Assembly (NCBI RefSeq): GCF_041435355.1
Contig: NZ_CP108442.1
Coordinates: forward strand, 3,844,001 to 3,908,000
Length of the DNA: 64,000 nt
Direction: 5' to 3'
DNA from: Streptomyces sp. NBC_01276
Lineage (GTDB): Bacteria > Actinomycetota > Actinomycetes > Streptomycetales > Streptomycetaceae
This document shows positions 17,065 to 31,469 of this stretch, piece after piece. The position numbers and the translations under genes are program-made. Position 1 is the stretch's first letter. Every line of letters starts with the position of its first letter. A model generated the notes under the pieces. The model searched no databases and was not told the origin of the DNA. It was given only the letters and a program-made list of their open reading frames with translations.

Positions 17065-18870
17065 GTGGCTGACGTACCTGCCGATCTTGCCGCAGTGTGG
17101 CCACGCGTGCTCGAGAAACTGCTCGGGGAGGGTCAGCAGGGCATCGAGCCCAAGGACAAGCAGTGGGTGGAACGATGCCAGCCACTGGCCCTCGTGGCCG
17201 ACACCGCCCTGCTCGCCGTCCCCAACGAATGGGGCAAGCGGGTTCTCGAAGGCCGCCTGGCCCCGCTCATCAGCGATGCCCTCAGCCGTGAGTGCGGCCG
17301 GCCCATCCGGATCGCGATCACGGTGGACGACTCCGCCGGTGAGCCCGCGCCCCCTGCGCCGTCGGCCCCGGGGCAGCGCGAGGGCTACGAGCCGTACGGC
17401 GGCCAGCGCCCCGGCGGCCACACCGGCCCCGGCGGCGAGGACCAGCTCCCCACCGCCCGCCCGGCCTACCCGGAGTACCAGCAGCAGCGCCCCGAGCCCG
17501 GCGCCTGGCCGCGCGGCGGCCAGCAGGACGACTACGGCTGGCAGCAGCCGCGCCTGGGCGGCTTCCCCGAGCGCGATCCCTACGCCTCCCCGCAGCCCGG
17601 CTACCTCCAGCAGCAGGAGCCCGGGGGCTACGAGCAGAACTCCTACGACCAGGGTTCCTACGAACCGCAGCAGTACGAGCAGTCCCCGTACGAATCCCAG
17701 AAGTACGAACAGCAGAAGTACGAACAACAGAAGTACGAGCAGCAGCAGTACGAGCAGCCCGCCCCGCGCCCGGCCCCCGGCCGGCCCGCGCCCCCGCCGG
17801 CCCCGTCCGGCGGTTCCACCTCGGGCCCGCTGGAGCCGACCGCCCGGCTGAACCCCAAGTACCTCTTCGACACCTTCGTCATCGGCGCCTCCAACCGCTT
17901 CGCGCACGCGGCCGCGGTGGCCGTCGCCGAGGCGCCGGCGAAGGCGTACAACCCCCTCTTCATCTACGGGGAGTCGGGCCTCGGCAAGACGCACCTGCTG
18001 CACGCCATCGGGCACTACGCGCGCAGCCTCTACCCCGGTACGCGGGTGCGGTACGTGAGCTCGGAGGAGTTCACCAACGAGTTCATCAACTCCATCCGCG
18101 ACGGCAAGGGCGACGCCTTCCGCAAGCGCTACCGCGAGATGGACATCCTGCTGGTCGACGACATCCAGTTCCTCGCGAGCAAGGAGTCGACGCAGGAGGA
18201 GTTCTTCCACACCTTCAATACGCTCCACAACGCCAACAAGCAGATCGTGCTGTCCTCCGACCGGCCGCCCAAGCAGCTCGTCACCCTGGAGGACCGGCTC
18301 CGCAACCGCTTCGAGTGGGGTCTGATCACCGACGTCCAGCCGCCCGAGCTGGAGACCCGTATCGCGATCCTGCGCAAGAAGGCCGTCCAGGAGCAGCTCA
18401 ACGCCCCGCCGGAGGTACTGGAGTTCATCGCCTCCCGCATCTCGCGCAACATCCGCGAGCTGGAGGGGGCGCTGATCCGGGTGACCGCCTTCGCGAGCCT
18501 CAACCGGCAGCCGGTCGACCTGGGCCTGGCGGAGGACGTCCTCAAGAACCTGATCCCGGGCGGCGAGGACAGCGCGCCCGAGATCACCGCCTCCGACATC
18601 ATGGCGGCCACCGCGGACTACTTCGGGCTCACCGTGGACGACCTGTGCGGCTCCTCGCGCAGCCGCGTCCTGGTCACCGCCCGGCAGATCGCCATGTACC
18701 TGTGCCGGGAGCTCACGGACCTGTCGCTGCCCAAGATCGGGGCCCAGTTCGGCGGCCGCGACCACACCACCGTCATGCACGCCGACCGCAAGATCCGCGC
18801 TCTCATGGCCGAACGGCGCTCCATCTACAACCAGGTCACGGAGCTCACCAACCGCATCAAGAACGGCTGA
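17065..18870 (+). CDS. dnaA: chromosomal replication initiator DnaA
   Basis: AAA+ initiator that binds DnaA boxes and opens oriC, about 601 aa. Domain I (residues 1-90) starts [17 protein letters not shown]. Domain II (about 93-258) is a long disordered linker rich in Pro, Gln, Tyr and Glu, with tandem YEQ-type repeats around 17641-17760 ([11 protein letters not shown]). Domain III has Walker [12 protein letters not shown] (about 302) and Walker B LLVDDIQF (about 363). Domain IV ends in the DnaA signature [15 protein letters not shown] (about 561-575). GTG 17065 matches the S. coelicolor start. Such a large domain II is characteristic of Streptomyces. Confidence 0.97.
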   Translation: MADVPADLAAVWPRVLEKLLGEGQQGIEPKDKQWVERCQPLALVADTALLAVPNEWGKRVLEGRLAPLISDALSRECGRPIRIAITVDDSAGEPAPPAPSAPGQREGYEPYGGQRPGGHTGPGGEDQLPTARPAYPEYQQQRPEPGAWPRGGQQDDYGWQQPRLGGFPERDPYASPQPGYLQQQEPGGYEQNSYDQGSYEPQQYEQSPYESQKYEQQKYEQQKYEQQQYEQPAPRPAPGRPAPPPAPSGGSTSGPLEPTARLNPKYLFDTFVIGASNRFAHAAAVAVAEAPAKAYNPLFIYGESGLGKTHLLHAIGHYARSLYPGTRVRYVSSEEFTNEFINSIRDGKGDAFRKRYREMDILLVDDIQFLASKESTQEEFFHTFNTLHNANKQIVLSSDRPPKQLVTLEDRLRNRFEWGLITDVQPPELETRIAILRKKAVQEQLNAPPEVLEFIASRISRNIRELEGALIRVTAFASLNRQPVDLGLAEDVLKNLIPGGEDSAPEITASDIMAATADYFGLTVDDLCGSSRSRVLVTARQIAMYLCRELTDLSLPKIGAQFGGRDHTTVMHADRKIRALMAERRSIYNQVTELTNRIKNG

Positions 18871-18927
18871 CGCCGGCCCCCGGCAGCGGCGTCAGGGGAC
18901 TCCGCGACCCCGGGCAAACCCCCAGAC

Positions 18928-18960
18928 AGGGCGCTCCCGGATTGAACCGGGGGCGCCCTT
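18928..18960 (+). terminator. dnaA terminator
   Basis: Hairpin with arms AGGGCGCTCCCGG (18928-18940) and CCGGGGGCGCCCT (18947-18959), one G-T wobble and a 6-nt ATTGAA loop, followed by TCTTC. It ends dnaA transcription before oriC. Confidence 0.75.
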
Positions 18961-19546
18961 CTTCGTCCGTGCGCCCCCGACTTGTTCGAATACGCCCCCC
19001 AGGGGGCAAGTCATCCACAGATTCCCCAACTTTCTTCCATCCACAGCCTGAGGACAGTTTCGGTCGCCCACAATCCGTCCACAGGAGTGCTGGTTGAGGG
19101 CTCATCAGGCCAGGTCAGGCGCCTGTGGAATTGTGAGCAAGGGCCATCCACAGCCTGTGGACAGAAAATTCGTCCACAGGCTCATCCACTCCTCTGTCCA
19201 CCGGAGACCCACAGGTTCCCGCGTCCTGTGCACAGGACGCGGGGGGTTCTCCACACCGTTGTCCACTGTTCGGCAACGAGGCACCCCCGGTCACCGTCCC
19301 GAGTGAAAGCCGTCACACGGATGTCGACGTTTGGTGTGTGGACCGCTGGGGAAAAGCTGGGGACACAGCTGTGGAGTAGTACGGGTCCCCTGGGGACGGC
19401 CTGTGCAGAAGTTTTCGTTCTCCACAGAGACACCGTGTTGTCCACCGGTGCCACCCACAGGGTGTGGGGATAAAAAACGCGGGCTGACCTGGGAAAACGG
19501 GCTTATCCACCGTTTCCACAGGCCCTACTACTACCCCCATGGAGAG
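18961..19546. other. oriC: replication origin oriC with clustered DnaA boxes
   Basis: The 876-bp dnaA-dnaN gap holds about 17 nonamers close to TTGTCCACA on both strands between 19011 and 19520. The best matches are TTGTCCACT (19259-19267), TTGTCCACC (19438-19446), TTATCCACC (19503-19511), TCGTCCACA (19170-19178), TGTGGACAG (19156-19164), and TTCTCCACA at 19247-19255 and 19418-19426. Many deviate at the last base or the third base, as is typical of Streptomyces origins with many weak boxes. There is no classical AT-rich unwinding element; the most AT-rich stretch is GATAAAAAAC near 19470. The right part (19547-19746) holds the dnaN leader. Confidence 0.93.
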
Positions 19547-19746
19547 TTAGGCCGGTTTCGGTTTTCAAGCAGGTCCTGTGCACAACTCGTCGACCGGCCG
19601 CTCCGACACCTCGCTCCCGACTTGACCGCCAGCCGCGACGACTGTCGGCGCCGTACGTCAGACTGGTCCCCGGCAACGGTCGAGGCATCGACGAGCCGAC
19701 GACGAAGGCCGGCAGACGAGCGAGCAACAGCAGGAGGCGGTTTCCG

Positions 19747-20877
19747 GTGAAGATCCGGGTGGAACGCGACGTACTCGCGGAGGCGGTGGCCTGGGCTGCA
19801 CGCAGCCTCCCGGCCCGGCCGCCGGTGCCCGTGCTCGCGGGCCTGCTGCTGAAGGCCGAAGAGGGCACCCTGTCCCTCTCCGGCTTCGACTACGAGGTCT
19901 CGGCCCGCGTCTCCGTCGAGGCGGACGTCGAGGAGGACGGCACCGTCCTCGTCTCCGGCCGGCTCCTCGCCGACATCTGCCGCGCCCTCCCCAACCGCCC
20001 GGTGGAGATTTCCACAGACGGTGTACGGGCGACCGTGGTCTGCGGCTCCTCCCGGTTCACACTCCACACCCTGCCTGTGGAGGAATACCCGGCGCTTCCC
20101 CAGATGCCGACCGCGACCGGCACCGTGCCCGGTGAGGTCTTCGCCTCCGCCGCCGCCCAGGTCGCCATCGCCGCCGGCCGCGACGACACGCTGCCCGTCC
20201 TGACCGGTGTCCGCATCGAGATCGAGGGCGACCGCGTCACCCTGGCCTCCACCGACCGCTACCGCTTCGCGGTCCGCGAGTTCCTGTGGAAGCCGGAGAA
20301 CCCGGACGCCTCGGCCGTGGCCCTGGTGCCCGCCAAGACCCTCCTGGACACCGCCAAGTCCCTGACCAGCGGCGACACCGTCACCCTGGCGCTCTCCGGC
20401 TCCGGCCAGGGCGAGGGCCTCATCGGCTTCGAGGGCGCGGGCCGCCGCACCACCACCCGCCTGCTCGAAGGCGACCTGCCGAAGTACCGCACCCTCTTCC
20501 CGACGGAGTTCAACTCCATCGCCGTGATCGAGACCGCGCCCTTCGTCGAGGCCGTCAAGCGCGTCGCCCTGGTCGCCGAGCGCAACACGCCGGTCCGGCT
20601 CAGCTTCGAGCAGGGCGTCCTCATCCTGGAGGCCGGCTCCAGCGACGATGCACAGGCTGTGGAACGCGTCGACGCGAAGCTGGAGGGCGACGACATCTCC
20701 ATCGCCTTCAACCCGACCTTCCTGCTCGACGGCCTCAGCGCGATCGACTCGCCCGCGGCCCAGCTCAGCTTCACCACGTCCACCAAGCCCGCGCTGCTCA
20801 GCGGCCGTCCGGCGGTCGACGCGGAGGCCGACGAGGCCTACAAGTACCTGATCATGCCGGTGCGGCTGTCCGGCTGA
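19747..20877 (+). CDS. dnaN: DNA polymerase III sliding clamp (beta subunit)
   Basis: Ring-forming processivity clamp, 376 aa, made of three similar domains. The start [20 protein letters not shown], the central [20 protein letters not shown] and the C-terminal end [10 protein letters not shown] are all typical. GTG 19747 follows AGGAGGCGG. It lies directly right of oriC. Weak DnaA-like nonamers (for example ATTTCCACA near 20028) occur within the gene. It is followed by a strong terminator. Confidence 0.97.
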   Translation: MKIRVERDVLAEAVAWAARSLPARPPVPVLAGLLLKAEEGTLSLSGFDYEVSARVSVEADVEEDGTVLVSGRLLADICRALPNRPVEISTDGVRATVVCGSSRFTLHTLPVEEYPALPQMPTATGTVPGEVFASAAAQVAIAAGRDDTLPVLTGVRIEIEGDRVTLASTDRYRFAVREFLWKPENPDASAVALVPAKTLLDTAKSLTSGDTVTLALSGSGQGEGLIGFEGAGRRTTTRLLEGDLPKYRTLFPTEFNSIAVIETAPFVEAVKRVALVAERNTPVRLSFEQGVLILEAGSSDDAQAVERVDAKLEGDDISIAFNPTFLLDGLSAIDSPAAQLSFTTSTKPALLSGRPAVDAEADEAYKYLIMPVRLSG

Positions 20878-20894
20878 CACCCCCCGCACACCGA

Positions 20895-20935
20895 CGTCGG
20901 GCCCGGTCTCGCAGCCTGCGGGACCGGGCCCGACG
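20895..20935 (+). terminator. dnaN terminator
   Basis: Perfect 14-bp stem: CGTCGGGCCCGGTC (20895-20908) and GACCGGGCCCGACG (20922-20935) with a 13-nt loop. It separates dnaN from gnd transcription. Confidence 0.85.
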
Positions 20936-20969
20936 CCGTTCGAAGCGGGCCCCGCACCACGGCCCGGCG

Positions 20970-20975
20970 TAGGCT
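20970..20975 (+). promoter_or_regulatory. -10 element upstream of gnd
   Basis: TAGGCT, a good match to the Streptomyces -10 consensus TAGRRT, about 80 bp before the gnd ATG. No clear -35 was seen. Confidence 0.4.
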
Positions 20976-21053
20976 CGGATCCGGTGGGCGACCCCCGAAC
21001 CCGGGGAGCCCCGGCACAGCCAAAGACGGCCACAACGCGTAAGGAAGCACCTG

Positions 21054-21929
21054 ATGGAGCTCGGTCTCGTCGGTCTCGGCAAGATGGGCGGCAACATGCG
21101 CGAGCGCATCCGCCGCGCAGGCCACACCGTCATCGGATACGACCGCAACCCGGACCTCGCGGATGTCCACAGCCTGCGGGAACTTGTGGACAGCCTGCAG
21201 TCCCCCCGCGTGGTGTGGGTGATGGTCCCCGCCGGTGCGGCCACGCAGTCCACCGTCGACGAGCTCGCGGAGCTGCTCTCGCCCGGCGACATCGTCGTCG
21301 ACGGCGGCAACTCGCGCTGGACCGACGACGAGAAGCACGCCGAGGAGCTGAAGGCCAAGGGCATCGGCTTCGTCGACTGCGGTGTCTCCGGCGGCGTCTG
21401 GGGCCTGGAGAACGGCTACGCGCTCATGTACGGCGGCGACGAGAAGCACGTCGCGACGGTCCAGCCGATCTTCGACGCCCTCAAGCCCGAGGGCGACTTC
21501 GGCGCCGTACACGCCGGCAAGGTCGGCGCGGGCCACTTCGCGAAGATGGTCCACAACGGCATCGAGTACGCCATGATGCAGGCCTACGCCGAGGGCTGGG
21601 AGCTCCTGGAGAAGGTGGACTCGGTCACCGACGTCCGCGAGGTGTTCCGCTCCTGGCAGGAGGGGACGGTCATCCGTTCCTGGCTGCTGGACCTCGCCGT
21701 GAACGCGCTGGACGAGGACGAGCACCTGGAGCAGCTGCGCGGCTTCGCGCAGGACTCCGGCGAGGGCCGCTGGACCGTCGAGGCCGCGATCGACAACGCG
21801 GTGCCGCTGCCGGCGATCACCGCCTCGCTGTTCGCCCGCTTCGCCTCGCGCCAGGACGACTCCCCGCAGATGAAGATGATCGCGGCGCTGCGCAACCAGT
21901 TCGGCGGCCACGCGGTCGAGAAGAAGTAG
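21054..21929 (+). CDS. gnd: 6-phosphogluconate dehydrogenase, decarboxylating (short form)
   Basis: Oxidises 6-phosphogluconate to ribulose 5-phosphate in the pentose phosphate pathway, yielding reduced cofactor. The length of 291 aa marks the short GntZ/YqeC-type form rather than the 480-aa form. The dinucleotide fold is at the N-terminus ([12 protein letters not shown]); [29 protein letters not shown] and the catalytic-region [12 protein letters not shown] follow. ATG 21054 follows AAGGAAG. Two DnaA-box-like sequences lie inside the 5' coding region (21163-21171 and 21185-21193). Its place between dnaN and recF is a long-known Streptomyces arrangement. Confidence 0.93.
   Translation: MELGLVGLGKMGGNMRERIRRAGHTVIGYDRNPDLADVHSLRELVDSLQSPRVVWVMVPAGAATQSTVDELAELLSPGDIVVDGGNSRWTDDEKHAEELKAKGIGFVDCGVSGGVWGLENGYALMYGGDEKHVATVQPIFDALKPEGDFGAVHAGKVGAGHFAKMVHNGIEYAMMQAYAEGWELLEKVDSVTDVREVFRSWQEGTVIRSWLLDLAVNALDEDEHLEQLRGFAQDSGEGRWTVEAAIDNAVPLPAITASLFARFASRQDDSPQMKMIAALRNQFGGHAVEKK
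21163..21193. promoter_or_regulatory. inverted pair of DnaA-like boxes in gnd
   Basis: ATGTCCACA (21163-21171) and TGTGGACAG (21185-21193) face each other 22 bp apart inside the gnd coding region; each has one mismatch to TTGTCCACA. They may be a rightward outlier of oriC. Confidence 0.4.
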
Positions 21930-21958
21930 TTCCACGGGGCGACACCGCCCCACGGAAC
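21930..21958 (+). terminator. hairpin after gnd
   Basis: TTCCACGGGGCG and CGCCCCACGGAA pair with a two-base internal mismatch and a 4-nt ACAC loop, starting at the base after the gnd stop. It may be a weak terminator before recF. Confidence 0.45.
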
Positions 21959-22015
21959 GACAGCACCACAGCACCACAGAGCAAGCAGCAGGAAGCCGGG
22001 GGAGGTCGGCGCCGT

Positions 22016-23152
22016 ATGCACGTTTCGCATCTCTCGTTGGCCGACTTCCGCTCGTACGCCCGGGCCGAGGTTCCCCTCGCCCCGGGCGTCACCGCTTTCG
22101 TGGGCCCCAACGGCCAGGGCAAGACGAACCTCGTCGAGGCCATCGGCTACCTGGCGACCCTGGGCAGCCACCGGGTCTCCTCGGACGCCCCGCTCGTCCG
22201 GATGGGCGCGGACCGGGCCGTCGTCCGGGCCGCCGTCACCCAGGGCGAACGCCAGCAGCTCGTGGAGCTGGAACTCAACCCGGGCCGCGCCAACCGGGCC
22301 CGCATCAACCGGTCCTCGCAGGTCAGGCCGCGGGACGTCCTGGGGATCGTGCGCACCGTGCTGTTCGCCCCCGAGGACCTGGCGCTGGTCAAGGGCGACC
22401 CGGGGGAGCGGCGCCGCTTCCTGGACGAGCTCGTCACCGCCCGCTCCCCGCGCATGGCGGCCGTCCGCTCCGACTACGAACGCGTCCTCAAGCAGCGCAA
22501 CACCCTGCTGAAGTCGGCGGCGATGGCCCGTCGGCACGGAGGCCGCTCCATGGACCTCTCCACCCTCGACGTGTGGGACCAGCACCTGGCCCGCGCGGGC
22601 GCCGAACTCCTCGCACAGCGCCTCGACCTGATCGCGACCCTGCTGCCGCTCGCCGACAAGGCCTACGAGCAGCTCGCACCCGGCGGCGGCCCGCTCGGGC
22701 TCGCCTACCGGTCCTCGGCCGGCGAACCGGTCGACAGCGGTGAGGCGCGCACCCGCGAGGCGCTCTACGAGGTCCTGCTGGCGGCCCTGTCCGAGGTGCG
22801 CAAGCAGGAGATCGAACGCGGCGTCACCCTCGTCGGACCGCACCGCGACGACGTCCTGCTGCGCCTGGGCGAACTGCCCGCGAAGGGGTACGCCAGCCAC
22901 GGCGAATCCTGGTCGTACGCACTGGCGCTGCGCCTGGCCTCGTACGAGCTGCTGCGCTCGGAGGGGACGGAGCCGGTGCTGATCCTGGACGACGTCTTCG
23001 CGGAGCTCGACGCGCGCCGCCGGGAGCGGCTCGCGGAACTGGTGGCCCCGGGCGAGCAGGTCCTGGTGACGGCGGCGGTGGACGACGATGTTCCGGGGGT
23101 GCTGACCGGCACCCGGTTCGCGGTCTCCGGCGGCGAGGTGACCCGGCTGTGA
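22016..23152 (+). CDS. recF: recombination and replication repair protein RecF
   Basis: SMC-like ATPase of 378 aa that loads RecA at gapped DNA with RecO and RecR. It begins [19 protein letters not shown]. Walker A is [15 protein letters not shown] (about residues 28-42), and the Walker B region is [13 protein letters not shown] (about 322-334), followed by the D-loop. ATG 22016 is preferred because the family start is recognisable and a GGGGGAGGT ribosome-binding site precedes it; the open frame extends far upstream in shadow. The end overlaps the DUF721 start by four bases. Confidence 0.96.
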   Translation: MHVSHLSLADFRSYARAEVPLAPGVTAFVGPNGQGKTNLVEAIGYLATLGSHRVSSDAPLVRMGADRAVVRAAVTQGERQQLVELELNPGRANRARINRSSQVRPRDVLGIVRTVLFAPEDLALVKGDPGERRRFLDELVTARSPRMAAVRSDYERVLKQRNTLLKSAAMARRHGGRSMDLSTLDVWDQHLARAGAELLAQRLDLIATLLPLADKAYEQLAPGGGPLGLAYRSSAGEPVDSGEARTREALYEVLLAALSEVRKQEIERGVTLVGPHRDDVLLRLGELPAKGYASHGESWSYALALRLASYELLRSEGTEPVLILDDVFAELDARRRERLAELVAPGEQVLVTAAVDDDVPGVLTGTRFAVSGGEVTRL

Positions 23153-23682
23153 GCGCGGGCGAGGCCGGGCAGGACAAGCCCAGGACCCCGGAACCGTCCG
23201 GGGTGGACCTGGCGCGGCAGGCGCTGGCCGCCGCGCGGGAGCAGGCCCGCGCCCGCGGGAACGCGGTGAGCGGGCGCAAACGTCACCAGCAGCCGGGCCT
23301 GCGCTCCGGCGCCCGTGCCGACGGCCGGGATCCGATGCCGCTGATGGCGGCCCTGGACCGGCTGCGGACGGAACGCGGCTGGGAGATGCCGATCGCGGTG
23401 GCCGGGGTGATGGAGCGCTGGGCGGAGATCGTCGGCCCGGAGATCGCCGCGCACTGTGAACCGGAGCGCTACGAGGACCGTGAGCTCCTCGTACGGTGCG
23501 ACTCCTCGGCCTGGGCCGCACAGCTGAAGCTGCTGGCCCCGCAGCTGGTGGCGCGGCTCAACGCGGACCTGGGCCAGGGCACGGTCCGGCTGATCAAGGT
23601 CCAGGGTCCCGGCGGCCGGCCCAAGCGGCACGGCCCCTGGCGCGCCCCCGGCAGCAGCGGGCCCGGGGACACCTGGGGCTGA
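23149..23682 (+). CDS. dciA: DUF721 (DciA-like) protein, predicted helicase operator
   Basis: A 177-aa DUF721 protein. The family domain is in the C-terminal half: [20 protein letters not shown], then [20 protein letters not shown] and [10 protein letters not shown]. The first 75 residues are a charged, low-complexity arm. DUF721 proteins (DciA) help load or operate the replicative helicase in bacteria lacking DnaC or DnaI, and actinobacteria lack those loaders. Its coupling to recF (GTGA overlap) and its location between dnaA/dnaN and gyrB fit a replication role. The M. tuberculosis equivalent is Rv0004. Confidence 0.85.
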   Translation: MSAGEAGQDKPRTPEPSGVDLARQALAAAREQARARGNAVSGRKRHQQPGLRSGARADGRDPMPLMAALDRLRTERGWEMPIAVAGVMERWAEIVGPEIAAHCEPERYEDRELLVRCDSSAWAAQLKLLAPQLVARLNADLGQGTVRLIKVQGPGGRPKRHGPWRAPGSSGPGDTWG

Positions 23683-26227
<2,545 letters not shown>

Positions 26228-26267
26228 GTCGGCTCAGCTGACCGCCTGAAAGGACTTCTGACCAGCA

Positions 26268-28880
<2,613 letters not shown>

Positions 28881-28882
28881 GC

Positions 28883-29563
28883 GTGAGTGGAGCCACGGGC
28901 GCCGGACCGGCCAAGACTGGAGCGAACGGTGCCCGTGGCCCCGCCGCGGACTCCCAGGGGGGACAGGGGGCAACGGTGACGGACACCCGAGGACCGGAGC
29001 CGGAGCCGGCACCGGCCGCGCAGGCGCAGGCACAGGCGCAGGCGCAGGCGAAGTCGAAGGCGAACGGCAAGCAGAAGGCCGCCGCGGGCCAGGAGCGGGG
29101 CGCGCAGCCGTACCAGCCCCCGCAGGCCTACGCGGCCCCCAAGGGCCCCGGCGCGCAGCGGGGACCGAGTCCGGTCGCCCGGACGACGCCGAGGACGCGC
29201 AAGGCGCGGCTGCGGGTGGCCAAGGCCGACCCGTGGTCGGTGATGAAGGTCAGCTTCCTGCTGTCGATCGCGCTGGGCGTGTGCACCGTCGTCGCGGCGG
29301 CGGTGCTGTGGATGGTCATGGACGCCATGGGCATCTTCTCGACCGTCGGCGGCACGATCAGCGAGGCGACCGGTTCCAACGAGAGCAACGGGTTCGACCT
29401 CCAGTCGTTCCTGTCGCTGCCGCGCGTGCTGATCTTCACCTCGGTGATCGCGGTGATCGACGTGGTGCTGATGACGGCCCTGGCGACGCTGGGTTCGTTC
29501 ATCTACAACCTGTCGGCGGGCTTCGTGGGCGGCGTGGAGCTCACGCTCGCCGAGGACGAATGA
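28883..29563 (+). CDS. DUF3566 transmembrane protein
   Basis: Actinobacterial membrane protein of 226 aa, the usual gene after gyrA (Rv0007 in M. tuberculosis), function unknown. Residues 1-110 are disordered, with an Ala-Gln repeat (AQAQAQAQAQAK) from a short GCGCAG tandem repeat around 29020-29050. The conserved C-terminal domain has two membrane helices (about 117-143 VSFLLSIALGVCTVVAAAV, and about 172-205), separated by a loop. The GTG is 2 bp after the gyrA stop, so it is part of the gyrase operon. Confidence 0.9.
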   Translation: MSGATGAGPAKTGANGARGPAADSQGGQGATVTDTRGPEPEPAPAAQAQAQAQAQAKSKANGKQKAAAGQERGAQPYQPPQAYAAPKGPGAQRGPSPVARTTPRTRKARLRVAKADPWSVMKVSFLLSIALGVCTVVAAAVLWMVMDAMGIFSTVGGTISEATGSNESNGFDLQSFLSLPRVLIFTSVIAVIDVVLMTALATLGSFIYNLSAGFVGGVELTLAEDE

Positions 29564-29592
29564 CCTGCGCGGACGCCCCGTAGAGCGCGATT

Positions 29593-29621
29593 TTGGCTCG
29601 ACCGCGTCTGTGCGCTAATCT
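29593..29621 (+). promoter_or_regulatory. tRNA-Ile promoter
   Basis: TTGGCT (29593-29598) and TAATCT (29616-29621) are 17 bp apart, a good vegetative promoter ending 25 bp before the tRNA. Confidence 0.7.
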
Positions 29622-29646
29622 TCAGGAGTCAGCGCGCAGCGCGGAT

Positions 29647-29720
29647 GGGGCTATAGCTCAGTTGGTTAGAGCGCATCCCTGATAAGGATGAGGCCACAGG
29701 TTCAAATCCTGTTAGCCCCA
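29647..29720 (+). tRNA. tRNA-Ile (anticodon GAT)
   Basis: 74-nt cloverleaf. The acceptor stem GGGGCTA pairs with TAGCCCC, with discriminator A. The D-loop is AGCTCAGTTGGTTAGAGC. The anticodon stem CATCC/GGATG encloses CTGATAA (anticodon GAT), and the T-loop is GGTTCAAATCC. No encoded CCA. Confidence 0.97.
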
Positions 29721-29730
29721 CAGTGTCGAA

Positions 29731-29757
29731 GACCCCCAGGCCCATGGCCTGGGGGTC
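29731..29757 (+). terminator. tRNA-Ile terminator
   Basis: Perfect 12-bp stem GACCCCCAGGCC and GGCCTGGGGGTC with a 3-nt loop, followed by TTTGT. Confidence 0.9.
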
Positions 29758-29865
29758 TTTGTCGTTGGGCCATGTGAGGGGTTGCCAGGTAACCGATCGG
29801 TATCGGCCGGTGTGTATTGTTGGCCGCCAGAAGTCCCCTACGTCAACGAAAGACGAGGTCGCGCG

Positions 29866-30000
29866 GTGAAGAAGCTGCTCCTGGTCGCACTGGCCGCCAT
29901 CGGCGGGCTCCTCGTGTACCGCCAGATCCAGGCGGACCGCGCCGAGCAGGACCTGTGGACGGAGGCAACCGACTCCGTGCCCTCTGGTTCCGGCGTGTGA
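29866..30000 (+). CDS. DLW-39 family micropeptide
   Basis: A 44-aa actinobacterial micropeptide starting VKKLLLVALAAIGGLLVYRQ and ending with the family motif AEQDLWTEATD. A single hydrophobic segment (residues 3-18) suggests membrane association. GTG 29866 follows GACGAGG. The family is named from its DLW motif and is regularly found downstream of gyrA/tRNA-Ile in actinobacteria; no function is known. It is a separate unit bounded by terminators on both sides. Confidence 0.85.
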   Translation: MKKLLLVALAAIGGLLVYRQIQADRAEQDLWTEATDSVPSGSGV

Positions 30001-30017
30001 GACCCGCTTGATTCCAT

Positions 30018-30049
30018 GAAGCCCCGGCTGCCGCTGCTGCCGGGGCTTC
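30018..30049 (+). terminator. terminator after the DLW-39 gene
   Basis: GAAGCCCCGGC (30018-30028) pairs with GCCGGGGCTTC (30039-30049) around a 10-nt loop. Confidence 0.85.
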
Positions 30050-30122
30050 GTGCTGTTCTGTGCCGAGAAATTCCGTTCTGCAACGATTTCGCTTGCATTG
30101 GCAAAAATCGGGATGGCGTGGG

Positions 30123-31469
30123 GTGGACGTGAACGTGCGGGTGCGTCGCGGACGCGGGGCGGGCGCGGTCGTGCGCCTCGGGCTGGCCGCGGCCCTGGTG
30201 GCGCTCTGGCTGCCGGGGGCCGCCCGCGCGGAGACCGGGCCCTCCCCGGCCCCGGCCCCGCCGCCGCGCTACCGGGCGGCCGAGGGGGCCCGGCGGGTGG
30301 AGGGCAGGCCCTCCACGGCGGACGCCCCGCTGCTGGAGACCGGCGTGGTCTACGAGGACACCGTGGCCCCGGGCGAACGGGTGTACCGGCTCGGTCTCGA
30401 CGGCGCCTCCACCGTGTACGTCTCCGCGGTGCTGCGCCCGCCCGCGGGGAGCAGGGTCGGGTACTCCGACGGGGTCGAGGTCGAGGTCATGACCAACGCC
30501 GGCCGCGCCTGCCCGTACAACCCGGGCCGCGCCTCCTTCGGCCTCGACCCGGTCCCGCTCGCGGCGGCGGGCCAGCGGCGGCTGGAGGAGGACTCCGAGT
30601 GCCAGGCCCCGGGGACGTACTACGCGAAGGTCACCCGGTCGGCGGCGAAGGACTCCGACCGGGCGGCCTGGCCGGTGGAGCTCCTCGTCCTGCGCGAACC
30701 GGCCCCGGCCGCGGGCGGCGCCCCGGTCTCCCCGCCCCCGGTGCTGCCCTCCCCCTCCCCTGTCCTGCCGGGCACGGACCCGGTCCCGCGGACCGGAGGG
30801 ACCGGCTTCAACGACGCGCGGGCCCTGGGCTCCGGAGTGTGGCGCGACGAACTGAGGCCCGGCCAGACGCGGTTCTACCGGGTGCCGCTGGACTGGGGGC
30901 AGCGGCTGGCGGTCGGCGCCGAGATCGCGAAGGCCCGGATGACCCGGCCGTACGGCTCCGCCTCCGACGGGCTCACCGTCTCGCTGTACGCGCCCTACCG
31001 GGGGCTCGTGGACTCCGGGGACACCTCCTACGACGGGAAGCAGGCCGCCGTGACCCTGCCGGGGACGGTGCCGGTGGCGTACGCGAACCGCTTCTCCGAC
31101 AAGGCGGAGGTCCGGCCGCTGCGGGTGGCCGGCTGGTACTACGTCGCCGTCACCCTGGGCGGGAAGGTGGGGGAGTTCACCGAGGACGCCTCGCCCGTGC
31201 CGCTGACCCTACGGGTGGACGTGGGCGGCGTCCGGGCCGCGGAGCCCGCGTACCGGGAGGGGCTGGCGGCGGCGGGCTTCGGGGTCGGCGCCGCCGAGCG
31301 GGCCGCCGCGAAGGAGGGGCTCACCGTCCCCGAGGCCGCCGCGCGGGAGGAGGACCGCTCCCTGATGCGGACCGTGGCGGGCGCCGGCTTCGGGACGGGC
31401 ACGCTGCTGCTGCTCGGGCTCGGCGGCTGGCTCCTGCTGGCCCGGCGCCGCCTCCACGACGGGGCCTAG
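30123..31469 (+). CDS. secreted, C-terminally membrane-anchored protein of unknown function
   Basis: About 448 aa from GTG 30123; an upstream ATG at 30060 in the terminator's shadow is less likely. A signal peptide (RLGLAAALVALWLPGAARA) is followed by two similar beta-sandwich-like modules, GVVYEDTVAPGERVYRLGLD and, after a Pro-rich spacer (PPPVLPSPSPVLPG), GVWRDELRPGQTRFYRVPLD. A helical region and one C-terminal membrane segment (TGTLLLLGLGGWLLLARRR) end the protein, with no sortase motif visible. It converges on, and overlaps by four bases, a Ser/Thr kinase gene. I do not recognise a named family. A cell-surface role is inferred from topology only. Confidence 0.75.
   Translation: MDVNVRVRRGRGAGAVVRLGLAAALVALWLPGAARAETGPSPAPAPPPRYRAAEGARRVEGRPSTADAPLLETGVVYEDTVAPGERVYRLGLDGASTVYVSAVLRPPAGSRVGYSDGVEVEVMTNAGRACPYNPGRASFGLDPVPLAAAGQRRLEEDSECQAPGTYYAKVTRSAAKDSDRAAWPVELLVLREPAPAAGGAPVSPPPVLPSPSPVLPGTDPVPRTGGTGFNDARALGSGVWRDELRPGQTRFYRVPLDWGQRLAVGAEIAKARMTRPYGSASDGLTVSLYAPYRGLVDSGDTSYDGKQAAVTLPGTVPVAYANRFSDKAEVRPLRVAGWYYVAVTLGGKVGEFTEDASPVPLTLRVDVGGVRAAEPAYREGLAAAGFGVGAAERAAAKEGLTVPEAAAREEDRSLMRTVAGAGFGTGTLLLLGLGGWLLLARRRLHDGA

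Noticed and set aside
17700..17760. CRISPR-like or VNTR non-coding repeat
   Set aside because: The repeats are in frame within dnaA domain II and encode YEQ-type residues, so they are a coding slippage repeat.
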